A DNA stretch of 64,000 nucleotides from Methylobacillus sp. MM3. Lineage in GTDB: Bacteria > Pseudomonadota > Gammaproteobacteria > Burkholderiales > Methylophilaceae. The notes beneath the pieces were generated by a model that worked only from the letters and a program-made list of their open reading frames with translations, did not search any database and was not told where the DNA came from. A program made the position numbers and the translations under genes. This document shows, piece after piece, positions 10,501-18,988 of the stretch; within the stretch, counting starts at the first letter, position 1; the number at the start of each line of letters is the position of its first letter. Location of the stretch: positions 1-64,000 of the forward strand of contig NZ_LXTQ01000040.1 in assembly GCF_001645185.1 (NCBI RefSeq). The letters run 5' to 3'.

Positions 10501-10574
10501 GCGGCATTAGCTCAGCTGGATAGAGCAACGGCCTTCTAAGCCGTAGGTCACACGTTCGAGTCGTGTATGCCGCA
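10501..10574 (+). tRNA. tRNA-Arg (anticodon TCT), CCA not encoded
   Basis: The acceptor stem is GCGGCAT/ATGCCGC, the D-arm is AGCTCAGCTGGATAGAGC, the anticodon stem is ACGGC/GCCGT with loop CTTCTAA (anticodon TCT), and the T-arm is ACACGTTCGAGTCGTGT. After the discriminator A the sequence continues CTTTT, so the CCA end must be added by the nucleotidyltransferase. The flanking tRNAs do encode CCA. Confidence 0.96.
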
Positions 10575-10622
10575 CTTTTCAGCCGACATTCACACGAATT
10601 GAATCGAAGATAATCCAGAGGG

Positions 10623-10696
10623 TGGAGCGGGTGACGGGAATCGAACCCGCGTATTTTGCTTGGGAAGCAAATGTTCTACCATTGAACTACACCCGC
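10623..10696 (-). tRNA. tRNA-Gly (anticodon CCC)
   Basis: On the minus strand a 74-nt cloverleaf has acceptor GCGGGTG/CACCCGC, D-arm GTTCAATGGTAGAAC, anticodon stem TTTGC/GCAAA with loop TTCCCAA, T-arm GCGGGTTCGATTCCCGT and an encoded CCA. It resembles E. coli glyU. It lies opposite in orientation to the neighbouring tRNA-Pro and tRNA-Arg. Confidence 0.97.
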
Positions 10697-10856
10697 CTGA
10701 AACGATGCGGTGCGCTGCAAAGCGTTCGCGGCAATGAACCCGATACCGAAAATACCATCCAACCCGCTATAATATTCAACCTGAACTACATTCATCAGGC
10801 GGCGCACTGGAATTGCAGCGCCATCGATTTTACTAGATTTGATTGCAACCACACAA

Positions 10857-11063
10857 TTGATCAATCTCACGATTAACGGCAATACCCGGACTTTTGAAGA
10901 AACGCACTTTACTGTTGCCCAGCTGGTCAGCCGCATGGGGCTGGAAGGCAAGCGGATTGCCATCGAGCGCAATGGAGAGATCGTGTCGCGCACCGCATTT
11001 GCGGGAACAGACCTTGTCTCGGGCGACAGGCTGGAAATTGTCGGTGCGGTAGGCGGGGGCTGA
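10857..11063 (+). CDS. thiS: Sulfur carrier protein ThiS
   Basis: This small ubiquitin-fold protein carries sulfur as a C-terminal thiocarboxylate for thiazole synthesis. It ends in the required Gly-Gly (VGAVGGG) and shows [26 protein letters not shown] and [14 protein letters not shown]. No ATG is available. The TTG chosen gives MINLTING... and 68 residues, the usual size. An in-frame TTG at 10839 would add six residues, and neither has an obvious Shine-Dalgarno. A TATAAT at 10768-10773 is a possible -10. thiG starts eight bases after the stop. Confidence 0.88.
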   Translation: MINLTINGNTRTFEETHFTVAQLVSRMGLEGKRIAIERNGEIVSRTAFAGTDLVSGDRLEIVGAVGGG

Positions 11064-11071
11064 AGGACAAC

Positions 11072-11851
11072 ATGGACACATTGAATATCGCCGGCAAGTC
11101 GTACGATTCGCGACTGCTTGTCGGGACCGGCAAATACAAGGATTTCGAACAAACACGCGCAGCTATCGATGCCAGTGGCGCGCGCATTGTCACCGTGGCG
11201 ATCCGGCGTACCAACATTGGCCAGAATGCCGGCGAACCGTCCTTGCTGGATTTCGTACCGCCCGAGCAGTTTACCTATTTGCCGAATACCGCTGGTTGCT
11301 ACAGTGCCGAAGATGCGGTGCGTACCCTGCGGCTCGCACGCGAACTGCTGGACGGACACAAGCTGGTCAAGCTGGAAGTGCTGGGCGACCCGCACACGTT
11401 GTATCCCAATGTCGTCGAAACGATTGCTGCTGCCACAATTCTGGTCAAAGAGGGTTTCGATGTGATGGTTTATACCTCCGACGATCCCATTATTGCCAGG
11501 CAACTGGAAGAAATCGGCTGCTGTGCCGTGATGCCGCTTGCATCGCTGATCGGTTCGGGCATGGGTATTCTCAATCCGTGGAATCTCCAGATCATCATCG
11601 AGAATGCCAAGGTTCCCGTACTGGTGGATGCGGGGGTGGGTACGGCCTCCGATGCGGCGATTGCAATGGAACTGGGTTGCGATGGTATCCTGATGAACAC
11701 CGCCATTGCGGCGGCCAAAGATCCGGTGCTGATGGCATCGGCCATGAAAAAAGCGGTCGAGGCCGGACGCGAGGCATATCTCGCCGGACGCATGCCGAAA
11801 AAGCTCTATTCGGCATCGCCAAGCTCACCGACAACCGGTTTGATCTCCTGA
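11072..11851 (+). CDS. thiG: Thiazole synthase ThiG
   Basis: This 259-residue TIM-barrel enzyme makes the thiazole phosphate part of thiamine from deoxyxylulose phosphate, dehydroglycine and ThiS thiocarboxylate. Visible motifs are [45 protein letters not shown], the Schiff-base lysine in [10 protein letters not shown], and the phosphate-binding [19 protein letters not shown] and [10 protein letters not shown]. It is coupled to thiS. I see no TPP riboswitch upstream, so the control of this pair is unknown. Confidence 0.97.
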   Translation: MDTLNIAGKSYDSRLLVGTGKYKDFEQTRAAIDASGARIVTVAIRRTNIGQNAGEPSLLDFVPPEQFTYLPNTAGCYSAEDAVRTLRLARELLDGHKLVKLEVLGDPHTLYPNVVETIAAATILVKEGFDVMVYTSDDPIIARQLEEIGCCAVMPLASLIGSGMGILNPWNLQIIIENAKVPVLVDAGVGTASDAAIAMELGCDGILMNTAIAAAKDPVLMASAMKKAVEAGREAYLAGRMPKKLYSASPSSPTTGLIS

Positions 11852-11865
11852 AAGGTTCGTGATCG

Positions 11866-12249
11866 ATGTCCACGCATAAACAGTATCAATTTTCGGTCTC
11901 GGTCGAAACAGCGTTTGTGCCGGATCAGTCCGATGAAGACCAGGGGCGTTATGTATTTTCCTACACCATAACCATTACCAATACCGGCAGCGTAGCTGCA
12001 CAGCTGATCAGCCGGCATTGGGTCATTACCGACGCCAATGAGCATGTGCAGGAGGTACGCGGATTGGGCGTGGTAGGGGTGCAGCCCTTGCTTCAACCGG
12101 GTGAGCATTTTCAATATACCAGCGGGACAGTATTGCCGACGCCCGTTGGCATGATGCATGGGAGTTACCAGATGACGGCAGAAGACGGTACCCAGTTCGA
12201 AACGCCGATCCCACCCTTTGCCCTTTCCATGCCGCGCGTGCTGCATTAA
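11866..12249 (+). CDS. apaG: ApaG (CorD) family protein
   Basis: This 127-residue all-beta protein of the ApaG/CorD family has an FNIII-like fold. Family features are VSVETAFVPDQS, YVFSYTITITNTGSVAAQLISRHWVITD, VRGLGVVGVQPLLQPGEHFQYTSG and GSYQMTAEDG. Its cellular role is unsettled; mutants in enterobacteria affect cation transport and diadenosine tetraphosphate. In this class it is often near mltA, as here, where mltA starts four bases after its stop. Confidence 0.95.
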   Translation: MSTHKQYQFSVSVETAFVPDQSDEDQGRYVFSYTITITNTGSVAAQLISRHWVITDANEHVQEVRGLGVVGVQPLLQPGEHFQYTSGTVLPTPVGMMHGSYQMTAEDGTQFETPIPPFALSMPRVLH

Positions 12250-12253
12250 CGCG

Positions 12254-13525
12254 ATGGTGTTCCGATTTCTCGTTCTACTGCCGCTTGTCCTCCTGGGTTG
12301 TGCGGCGCCAGCCAGCAAACCTGTTGTCGAACAGCCCCCGCTTCCCGGCGTAGCCACTGCGAAACCATGCAAATGCGAGCCGCAGGAAACCCTGCCTCCG
12401 CTGCAGGTTCCAGATGCGGAGCGCTATGTACCGCCATCGGCCATCGTCAAGCCGGTCGAGCCACCCAAGGCGCCGGAATATGGCTTGTTGCGCCCCGCAG
12501 AATGGTCGGCTCTCAACGGTTTCGACGAGGATGATCTGGTCGCTGCCTGGCCAGCGCTATTGCGTAGCTGCGGAGCTCTCAAGAATCGTGATGCCTGGCA
12601 GAATGCCTGCTCGGCGGCTTTCCAGCTGGGAACGCCGGATAATCGGACAATCCGTAAATTCCTGATCGAGTATTTCAAGCCATATCAGGCAAGCAATTCC
12701 GACAACACCGACACCGGACTGATCACGGGCTATTACCAACCGGAACTGAAAGGCAGTCGAACGCGCACTGAACGCTATCGCTATCCTCTTTATTCCAGGC
12801 CGGATGACCTGGTCAGCGTCGAACTGGGCAGTGTATATCCCGAGCTTGCCGGGCGCAGGCTGCGCGGCAAGATTGGCGGCAGCAAGCTCATGCCCTATTA
12901 CAGCCGCGGCGAGATCGACATTATCGAGTCGCCATTGATAGGCAAGGAATTGCTTTGGGTGGACGATGTGGTCGATCTGTTTTTCTTGCAAATCCAAGGA
13001 TCCGGCATTATCGATCTGGAGAATGGCGAAAGGCTGCCGGTGGGTTACGCGGATCAGAACGGCCACCCATACCAGTCAATCGGGCGGGTTCTGATCGACC
13101 GGGGCGAGTTGACACCCGACAAGGCCTCGATGCAAGGCATCAAGGATTGGGGCCGCCGCAACCCGGACAAGTTGCGCGAATTGCTCAATACCAATCCCAG
13201 CTATGTTTTTTTCCGGGAATTGCCTGGAGGTTTGCCTGGGCCCCTCGGTGCCTTGGGCGTGCCCATTGCCGCGGAGCGCAGCATCGCGATCGACCCCAGA
13301 TATATCCCGTTGGGAGCGCCGGTATTCCTGAGTACGACCTATCCTAATAGTAGTCAGCCCATGCGCAGGCTGGTCGTGGCTCAGGATACCGGCGGCGCCA
13401 TCAAGGGGGCCGTGCGCGCGGACTTTTTCTGGGGCGCGGGGTTCGACGCGGGAAGGCAGGCCGGCGGCATGAAACAGCAGGGTAGGCTATGGGTTTTGTT
13501 GCCCAAGGAGTGGCAGGGAAAATAG
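12254..13525 (+). CDS. mltA: Membrane-bound lytic murein transglycosylase A
   Basis: This 423-residue lipoprotein cleaves peptidoglycan glycan strands to 1,6-anhydromuropeptides at the outer membrane. I chose the ATG that gives a lipoprotein signal with lipobox VLLGC (Cys about residue 16); the longer upstream frame overlaps apaG. The MltA domain (about 110-330) includes GLITGYYQPELKGS, and the C-terminal 3D domain has VVAQDTGGAIKGAVRADFFWG with the catalytic and conserved Asp residues. Gene order apaG-mltA supports the call. Confidence 0.95.
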   Translation: MVFRFLVLLPLVLLGCAAPASKPVVEQPPLPGVATAKPCKCEPQETLPPLQVPDAERYVPPSAIVKPVEPPKAPEYGLLRPAEWSALNGFDEDDLVAAWPALLRSCGALKNRDAWQNACSAAFQLGTPDNRTIRKFLIEYFKPYQASNSDNTDTGLITGYYQPELKGSRTRTERYRYPLYSRPDDLVSVELGSVYPELAGRRLRGKIGGSKLMPYYSRGEIDIIESPLIGKELLWVDDVVDLFFLQIQGSGIIDLENGERLPVGYADQNGHPYQSIGRVLIDRGELTPDKASMQGIKDWGRRNPDKLRELLNTNPSYVFFRELPGGLPGPLGALGVPIAAERSIAIDPRYIPLGAPVFLSTTYPNSSQPMRRLVVAQDTGGAIKGAVRADFFWGAGFDAGRQAGGMKQQGRLWVLLPKEWQGK

Positions 13526-13573
13526 TCATCTTTATACATCGCTATTCACTTGATCCCCTGCAGTCAGGCAGGA

Positions 13574-13594
13574 TTAATCAACCAGGTTGATTAA
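13574..13594. promoter_or_regulatory. 21-bp perfect palindrome upstream of the TonB-dependent receptor
   Basis: TTAATCAACC and GGTTGATTAA are perfect 10-bp arms around a single A. It lies 180 bp before the receptor start codon and 48 bp after mltA. Size and symmetry suit a dimeric regulator site. A second, weaker hairpin (CCGGC at 13602, GCCGG at 13620) follows without a T run. The rest of this 248-bp gap shows nothing clear. Confidence 0.5.
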
Positions 13595-13773
13595 GGTAAT
13601 TCCGGCATTTAGAATAAACGCCGGATATGCAACATCGCTCCAAAAATGACTTGTGCAATGCATAGGTCGATGATTGATAGATCTTACCGATACACACAAT
13701 AAAACGGGTACTGATCATTCCGAAGGTTAGGTACAACTTCATGAGGTCATGAACCATTGAAAGCGTGGTTAGC

Positions 13774-15777
13774 ATGACCCAGATATCGATTGCCGCACAA
13801 AAAGCAAAATCTCGCGTATGCGAGAGCTTCGCCATTTGTGTGTTATTGGTATCCTTCCCAGCAGCGCAGGCCGCAGAGTCGCCCGCGCTCACAGCCGAGC
13901 AGCTGATTGATATTCCATTCGAGCAATTGGTCACCCTTGAGGTGTCGAGCGCATCCCGTTATCCGCAAAAAATAAGCGAAGCGCCATCCGCGGCAGTGGT
14001 GGTCGACTCCGACGAAATCCGTACTTACGGATATCGAACGCTGGCGGATGTGTTGCGCAGCATGCCGGGACTTTATATCAGCGACGATCATAGCTGGAGC
14101 TATATCGGCGTACGCGGTTTTTCTCGCCCCGGCGATTACAACACCCGTGTTCTGCTTTTGGTGGACGGCTATCGCGTAAACGACAACATTTTCAACCAGG
14201 CTTACATCGGCAACGAGTTTCTGGTTGATATCGACATGGTCGAGCGCGTGGAATTCATTCCCGGTCCGGGTGCCTCAGCCTATGGTGACAATGCCTTCTT
14301 CGGCGTGATCAATGTCATTACCAAATCGGCGTCCGCCATGTTGGGATCCACGATTACGGCGGAGGCCGGCAGCCATAACAGTTACAAGGGCGGATATCGC
14401 TACGGCAATCGTTTGGATAACGGTGCCGAGGTCGTCATGGGGATCACTCACTACGAGAGCGAGGGGCGGGACTGGTTCTCGCCGGAGCATGGCGCGGTAG
14501 CGCACGATCTTGATACCGAACGCTATACCAAGCTGTTTGCCAAGGTGTCCTATCAGGAATGGGCTTTTGAAGGCGGTTATATGAAGCGTCCCAAAAGCAA
14601 CCCTTCCGCTCCCTATAGTACTGTTTTCGGCGATGAACGTTTTGAAACCGTCGATACCCATGCTTTTGCCAATGCCAGTTATAACAGCGCGCTTTCAGAC
14701 AAACTGCACCTGTCCGGTAATCTGTATTACGGTGCATACGATTACGATGGCATCTATCCGTATGCAACCACATTGAATATCGACCGCAGCAAAGGCCGGC
14801 GAGCAGGTGGAGAGCTACGCTTGTTGAGCACGGCTTTTGCAGGTCACAAACTGCTGGGTGGCATCGAGTATCAAAAAGATTTGCGCCAGATGCAGCGGAA
14901 TTACGATCTGACGCCGCGTACGGAATATTTCAAAAGCGACCAGGCACCCCATAAGCACGGGATTTTCGTTCAGGACGAATACACCATCCGGGATGACCTC
15001 CTGCTTAACGCAGGCCTGCGCTACGATCATTACAGCGCCTTCGGCGGCACTACCAACCCTCGCGTCGCGCTGATCTACCATCCTTCGCCCGGCAACGGAC
15101 TGAAGCTGATCTACGGTTCGGCTTACCGAGCGCCGAATGCCTATGAAATGTTCTATGGCGATGCGGACACGCCGGATTACAAAGGCAATCCGGAATTGGA
15201 TCCGGAAAGAATCAAGACATACGAGCTTGTACTGGAGAAAAGCTTCGGCGCTTCCTGGCACGGTACGCTTTCCGTCTTCCACTATGACGTGAAAAACCTG
15301 ATCACCCAGATTGTCGATACGGATGACAGGCTATTGTTCGTCAATGGCGAGAAAGCACACACCTCCGGCATCGAGCTCAGCGCCGAGAAATATTGGCAAG
15401 GCGGCGCAAAGCTCAAAGGCAATATCAGCTACCAGGACGCTCGGGATAAAGCCGATAACCGGTGGCTGACCAATTCGCCGCGCATCTTGGGCAAGCTCGC
15501 ACTGGCCTTGCCTATCGCGCATTTCTGGCAGGCCGGGGCAGAGCTGCAATACACCGGCAAGCGACGTACAAATGCCGGTGAAGTCGGCGGTTATGCATTG
15601 GCCAACCTGACACTGAACCGCAGAAGTCTGTTGAAAGGCCTCGATGCATCGCTGAGCGCGTATAACCTGTTCGACAAAGAGTATGAGGATCCCGCCGATA
15701 CCGGCGCATTTGAGTTGCAGGATGTTTTGAAGCAGGATGGCCGGACGCTTCGGATCAAGCTGGATTACAGATTTTGA
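13774..15777 (+). CDS. TonB-dependent outer membrane receptor
   Basis: This 667-residue protein has a signal peptide (about 1-35, ending AAQAAES) and a TonB-box-like start. The plug domain (about 60-165) contains SEAPSAAVVVDSDEI, TLADVLRSMPGLYIS and VERVEFIPGPGASAYGDNAFFGVINVITK. A beta-barrel follows, ending in the aromatic residue F (LRIKLDYRF) typical of outer membrane proteins. The substrate cannot be read from sequence. It heads a three-gene unit with a YfiR-like protein and a c-di-GMP enzyme, so it may act as a ligand sensor or transporter linked to signalling. The upstream in-frame GTG at 13765 is a less likely start. Confidence 0.9.
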   Translation: MTQISIAAQKAKSRVCESFAICVLLVSFPAAQAAESPALTAEQLIDIPFEQLVTLEVSSASRYPQKISEAPSAAVVVDSDEIRTYGYRTLADVLRSMPGLYISDDHSWSYIGVRGFSRPGDYNTRVLLLVDGYRVNDNIFNQAYIGNEFLVDIDMVERVEFIPGPGASAYGDNAFFGVINVITKSASAMLGSTITAEAGSHNSYKGGYRYGNRLDNGAEVVMGITHYESEGRDWFSPEHGAVAHDLDTERYTKLFAKVSYQEWAFEGGYMKRPKSNPSAPYSTVFGDERFETVDTHAFANASYNSALSDKLHLSGNLYYGAYDYDGIYPYATTLNIDRSKGRRAGGELRLLSTAFAGHKLLGGIEYQKDLRQMQRNYDLTPRTEYFKSDQAPHKHGIFVQDEYTIRDDLLLNAGLRYDHYSAFGGTTNPRVALIYHPSPGNGLKLIYGSAYRAPNAYEMFYGDADTPDYKGNPELDPERIKTYELVLEKSFGASWHGTLSVFHYDVKNLITQIVDTDDRLLFVNGEKAHTSGIELSAEKYWQGGAKLKGNISYQDARDKADNRWLTNSPRILGKLALALPIAHFWQAGAELQYTGKRRTNAGEVGGYALANLTLNRRSLLKGLDASLSAYNLFDKEYEDPADTGAFELQDVLKQDGRTLRIKLDYRF

Positions 15778-15782
15778 AGCGC

Positions 15783-16328
15783 ATGAAGGCCGGCTTTTAT
15801 TTGAAGCGCGTTATCTTGCTGGCTCTCGGTTGCGTAATGGGATTCGAGGCGTGGGCCATGTCCCCTGCAGCCGTCTCCGAGTATGAGTTGAAAGCGGCTT
15901 ACTTGTACAATTTTGCGCTGTTCACTACCTGGCCGCAGGACAGAATGGAGGAGAAGGATGCTCCGCTGGTTTTCTGCGTCTTTGCCCAGGATGAGCAAGC
16001 GGCCTCGATTGCCGGCCTGCAGACCCGAAAAATACGCGACCGGGGCATTCTGGTCAGGCAGATCGAGATGCCAGAAGATGGGCGGGGATGCCATGTGTTA
16101 TTTTTTGGAGCAAAGAGTACTGAGGCAATTCCGGGCATATTGGAAATCGTGCGCGATACCGGAACGCTGACGGTGACGGATGTGCCGGATCCGATTCGCA
16201 AGGAGGCAGTCATTAGCATGGCGATCGAAAACGGCAGGCTCGCGTTCGACGTCAATTTACTCAATGCGCGTCGCGCACGGCTGATACTGAGCTCAAAGCT
16301 GCTCAAGCTGGCCAGAATAGCCAATTGA
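15783..16328 (+). CDS. YfiR/DUF4154 family periplasmic protein
   Basis: This 181-residue protein has a signal peptide ending AWAMS and the DUF4154 pattern: EYELKAAYLYNFALFTTWP near the mature start, then APLVFCVFAQDE, CHVLFFGAKS, TLTVTDVPDP and FDVNLLNARRARLILSSKLLKLARI at the end. In Pseudomonas, YfiR is a periplasmic repressor of the membrane diguanylate cyclase YfiN. The next gene encodes such an enzyme, so the same pairing is likely. Start chosen is the ATG six bases after the receptor stop; an overlapping TTG is the alternative. Confidence 0.88.
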   Translation: MKAGFYLKRVILLALGCVMGFEAWAMSPAAVSEYELKAAYLYNFALFTTWPQDRMEEKDAPLVFCVFAQDEQAASIAGLQTRKIRDRGILVRQIEMPEDGRGCHVLFFGAKSTEAIPGILEIVRDTGTLTVTDVPDPIRKEAVISMAIENGRLAFDVNLLNARRARLILSSKLLKLARIAN

Positions 16329-16341
16329 ACGGGAACGCCAA

Positions 16342-18240
16342 TTGAAAATACACGCCGGGCTGCTGTGGCTGACACCGAAAGCGGGATCATCCAGTTTGTG
16401 GAGAATCGATATCGTTGTTACCGCTGCAGCATTATTGCTGGCGGGTATCGTATTGATTGCCGCCGAGTTTGTCATCCTGCGCTCTTCCTTGCTCGGTGAG
16501 CTCGATGTGCAAATGCGCATCATCGGCGATAACAGCGGTGCGGCGTTGATGTTCAAGGATAGAGCGGCTGCCGATGAAATTCTTGGCACCCTTCAAGCTT
16601 CCCCCAGCGTGGACGTTGCAATCCTTTATACCCCGGAAGGCGAGATGTTCGCCCAATACCGCCGCCATGACATCGATCCTTCGCTCGCCTCTCTCCGGCC
16701 GACGCAGCCTCAGCGTGCCACCCTGACCTATGTCGAATACCTGCGTAATGTCGACGTGGCAGGAAACCCGGTTGGTGCGCTTTATATCCGTGCCAACATG
16801 CGACAGCTTTATATCCAGCTGCTGTGGTACGTCGGTACGACGGTACTGGTGGTATTGACCATCACTGTGGCTGCTGCCCTGTTGCTGCGGCGCATGCGGC
16901 GCGCCGTGCGGCATGCAGAGGAGCGGGTGGGATATCTGGCTTATTACGATACCGTGACGCATTTGCCGAATCGGCATGCGTTCAATGAGTGCTTTGAGGC
17001 GAGGTTGGGCGAGTCGCGGGAGCAAGATCAGAAATTGACCTTGCTATTCCTCGACCTGGACGACTTCAAGGTAGTGAACGATACGCTGGGACACCATGTC
17101 GGCGACGTGCTGCTTAAAGTCGTGGCAGAAAAGCTCTCCACTTGCATTCGCCAGGGCGACACCGTATATCGTGTGGGTGGCGATGAGTTTGCGATGATCC
17201 TGCCGAATATTGATCGAGAAAATGCGGTCATCGTGGCCGAGAAGTTTATCCGCACCTTGAGTCAGCCACTCAATATTGAAGGCCATACGCTTTACGTCAG
17301 CACGAGTATCGGCATCAGCATGTTCCCGCACGATGGCGCGGATACGGCCACGCTATTGCGCAACGCGGACGCGGCGATGTACTCCGCAAAAGAGCGGGGG
17401 AAAAACACTTTCCAGTACTTCTCCGAAGAAATGCATGAAAAAAGCTCGCTGCGCCTGGCGCTGGAGGGCGATCTGCGCCTGGCGCTCGAGCGCCGTGAAT
17501 TCGAAGTGCATTACCAGCCTATCGTCGCGCTCGAAACGGGAGAAGTGGTCGCCGTTGAGGCACTGCTGCGCTGGCAACATCCGGCAAAAGGCATGATCGG
17601 TCCGAATATCTTCATTCCTTTGGCTGAAACTACGGGATTGATCGTGCCGATCGGGGAGTGGGTGTTGCGTCAGGCTTGTACCGATGCGCACGCATGGCAT
17701 GCCCAAGGACACAATGTGCAGGTCAGCGTGAATCTGTCAGGGCGGCAATTCCGCGAAGAGCCGTTGATCGACACGATTTTGTCTATTCTTCTGGACACCG
17801 GCCTCGATCCCTCGATGCTGATGCTGGAAATTACCGAAAGCGTGCTGATGGAGCACGCCGAAGCGACCGTGGCGCGACTGTACCGGCTGAAGGACAAGGG
17901 TATTTATCTATCCATAGACGATTTCGGTACCGGTTATTCTTCGATGACCTATCTCAAACGCTTTCCCGTGGCCAAGCTCAAGATCGACCAGAGCTTTATC
18001 CGCGATATTCCGGAAGACAGCGAAGATGTTGCAATTACCACGGCCACCATCCAGATGGCGCATGGCCTGAAGCTGAGAGTTGTCGCCGAGGGGATAGAAA
18101 CCAAAGCACAGGCCGATTTCCTGCGCCAGCGGGGGTGCGATATGGGGCAGGGATATCTGTTCAGCCGGCCGGTGAGCTTTGATGCGCTGATGGAGTATCT
18201 GGAGGCGAATACAACGCGAATCAGCGAAATCCGTAAATGA
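16342..18240 (+). CDS. Membrane GGDEF-EAL protein with periplasmic sensor domain
   Basis: This 632-residue protein has two membrane helices (about 22-46 and 162-183) flanking a periplasmic segment that fits a CHASE8-type sensor. GGDEF (residues 279-283) is intact and preceded by an RxxD inhibitory site (R270-D273) at the standard spacing. The EAL domain has EALLRWQHP, ESVLMEHAE, DDFGTGYSSMTYL and KIDQSFI, so both cyclase and phosphodiesterase residues look present. Domain order matches YfiN-like partners of YfiR, with an added EAL domain. The start is TTG, 13 bases after the yfiR-like stop. Confidence 0.9.
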   Translation: MKIHAGLLWLTPKAGSSSLWRIDIVVTAAALLLAGIVLIAAEFVILRSSLLGELDVQMRIIGDNSGAALMFKDRAAADEILGTLQASPSVDVAILYTPEGEMFAQYRRHDIDPSLASLRPTQPQRATLTYVEYLRNVDVAGNPVGALYIRANMRQLYIQLLWYVGTTVLVVLTITVAAALLLRRMRRAVRHAEERVGYLAYYDTVTHLPNRHAFNECFEARLGESREQDQKLTLLFLDLDDFKVVNDTLGHHVGDVLLKVVAEKLSTCIRQGDTVYRVGGDEFAMILPNIDRENAVIVAEKFIRTLSQPLNIEGHTLYVSTSIGISMFPHDGADTATLLRNADAAMYSAKERGKNTFQYFSEEMHEKSSLRLALEGDLRLALERREFEVHYQPIVALETGEVVAVEALLRWQHPAKGMIGPNIFIPLAETTGLIVPIGEWVLRQACTDAHAWHAQGHNVQVSVNLSGRQFREEPLIDTILSILLDTGLDPSMLMLEITESVLMEHAEATVARLYRLKDKGIYLSIDDFGTGYSSMTYLKRFPVAKLKIDQSFIRDIPEDSEDVAITTATIQMAHGLKLRVVAEGIETKAQADFLRQRGCDMGQGYLFSRPVSFDALMEYLEANTTRISEIRK

Positions 18241-18266
18241 AAACGGGGGCCGAGGCCCCCGTTTTC
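18240..18266 (+). terminator. Terminator of the receptor-YfiR-GGDEF/EAL unit
   Basis: AAAACGGGGGCC and GGCCCCCGTTTT form a 12-bp stem with a 3-base loop, starting at the last base of the stop codon. The T tract lies in the stem end, and it could also serve pqqA on the opposite strand. Confidence 0.88.
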
Positions 18267-18281
18267 ATTTATTGCTGCGAA

Positions 18282-18353
18282 TTAGCGATTGCAAACGTAC
18301 ATCGTCACTTCAAAGCCAAAACGCATTTCAGTTGCTTGAGGTTTGGTCCACAT
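18282..18353 (-). CDS. pqqA: PqqA, coenzyme PQQ precursor peptide (stand-alone)
   Basis: This 23-residue peptide matches PqqA: it starts MWTKP and ends with the conserved core GFEVTMY, giving Glu15 and Tyr19 in the required E-x3-Y spacing, whose side chains become the PQQ skeleton. A strong AGGAGG site lies eight bases before the ATG. The tail VCNR contains a cysteine. None of pqqB, C, D or E is adjacent, since the next gene downstream is convergent. Either the biosynthetic genes lie elsewhere or this is an extra copy, as seen in some methylotrophs. Confidence 0.9.
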   Translation of the reverse strand: MWTKPQATEMRFGFEVTMYVCNR

Positions 18354-18554
18354 GATGAAGTCCTCCTAAAATATTCCTACTGGGCTGTTTCCACTATAGA
18401 GCGCTTCATGGAGTAAGCGGTCTGTAAGTTGGAGTTCATTGTGCGCCCGGCATTCAATGGAAACCCTGCCTAAAGTCATGAAATCACGCTCATGATTTCC
18501 ATGAATCATTCGGTGCAGGCGAGACCATGCGTATGGAACGGATAGGATACGAAC

Positions 18555-18947
18555 ATGAATTATTGGAAAGATATGCGCATGTACGAAAGATACAAAAGCC
18601 TTGTTGCCGTGCTTGCCCTGTTGCTGGCTATGCCGGCCTTCGCGGAGCTGACGCCCGACGAATTGCAAGCGGGTTTCAACCGCAAGTATCAGCAATACCT
18701 TGGCGCCGACAGCCAGATGCTATTGCCGTTTGCGTTGATTGAAGCGCATGAATGGAAACATATCCAGGAAAGCCGACCGTTGCTAAAGATATACAGCGAG
18801 CCGGGCAAGTACTACAACCAGAAGGTTTATGCCTTTACCCTGTATCGAGCGGGTGACAGCGGAGAGTATTACCTGAATGCCAAGGGCGGCTTCTGGGGAA
18901 TGGACGAATTGACTTACGGGCCGCTTACGGAAAAAACATTTGAGTAA
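18555..18947 (+). CDS. Small exported protein of unknown function
   Basis: I do not recognise this family. The 130-residue protein has a signal peptide with core SLVAVLALLLAMPAFA, so the mature form of about 100 residues should be periplasmic or secreted. It is rich in Tyr and acidic residues and has no cysteines. An alternative ATG eight codons downstream (MYERYK) also leaves an intact signal. It is divergent from pqqA with about 200 bp between them and is followed by a perfect hairpin, so it looks like a one-gene unit. Confidence 0.6.
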   Translation: MNYWKDMRMYERYKSLVAVLALLLAMPAFAELTPDELQAGFNRKYQQYLGADSQMLLPFALIEAHEWKHIQESRPLLKIYSEPGKYYNQKVYAFTLYRAGDSGEYYLNAKGGFWGMDELTYGPLTEKTFE

Positions 18948-18973
18948 GCGGACGGTCGTATTACCGTCCGCTT
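18946..18973. terminator. Perfect hairpin between convergent small genes
   Basis: AAGCGGACGGT and ACCGTCCGCTT form an 11-bp stem with a 6-base loop, overlapping the stop codon of the exported-protein gene and lying 16 bases past the stop of the minus-strand 57-residue gene. The following T run is poor, so termination is likely but not certain. Confidence 0.6.
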
Positions 18974-18988
18974 ATCGCCGCGCAAGCG

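Noticed and set aside
10697-10856. Possible TPP riboswitch before thiS
   Set aside because: I looked for CTGAGA and the ACCTGATC-type conserved boxes and found neither, only a loose GAACCCGAT.
10501-10856. Integration site of a genomic island at tRNA-Arg or tRNA-Gly
   Set aside because: No integrase gene and no repeated tRNA 3' fragment was found in the window.
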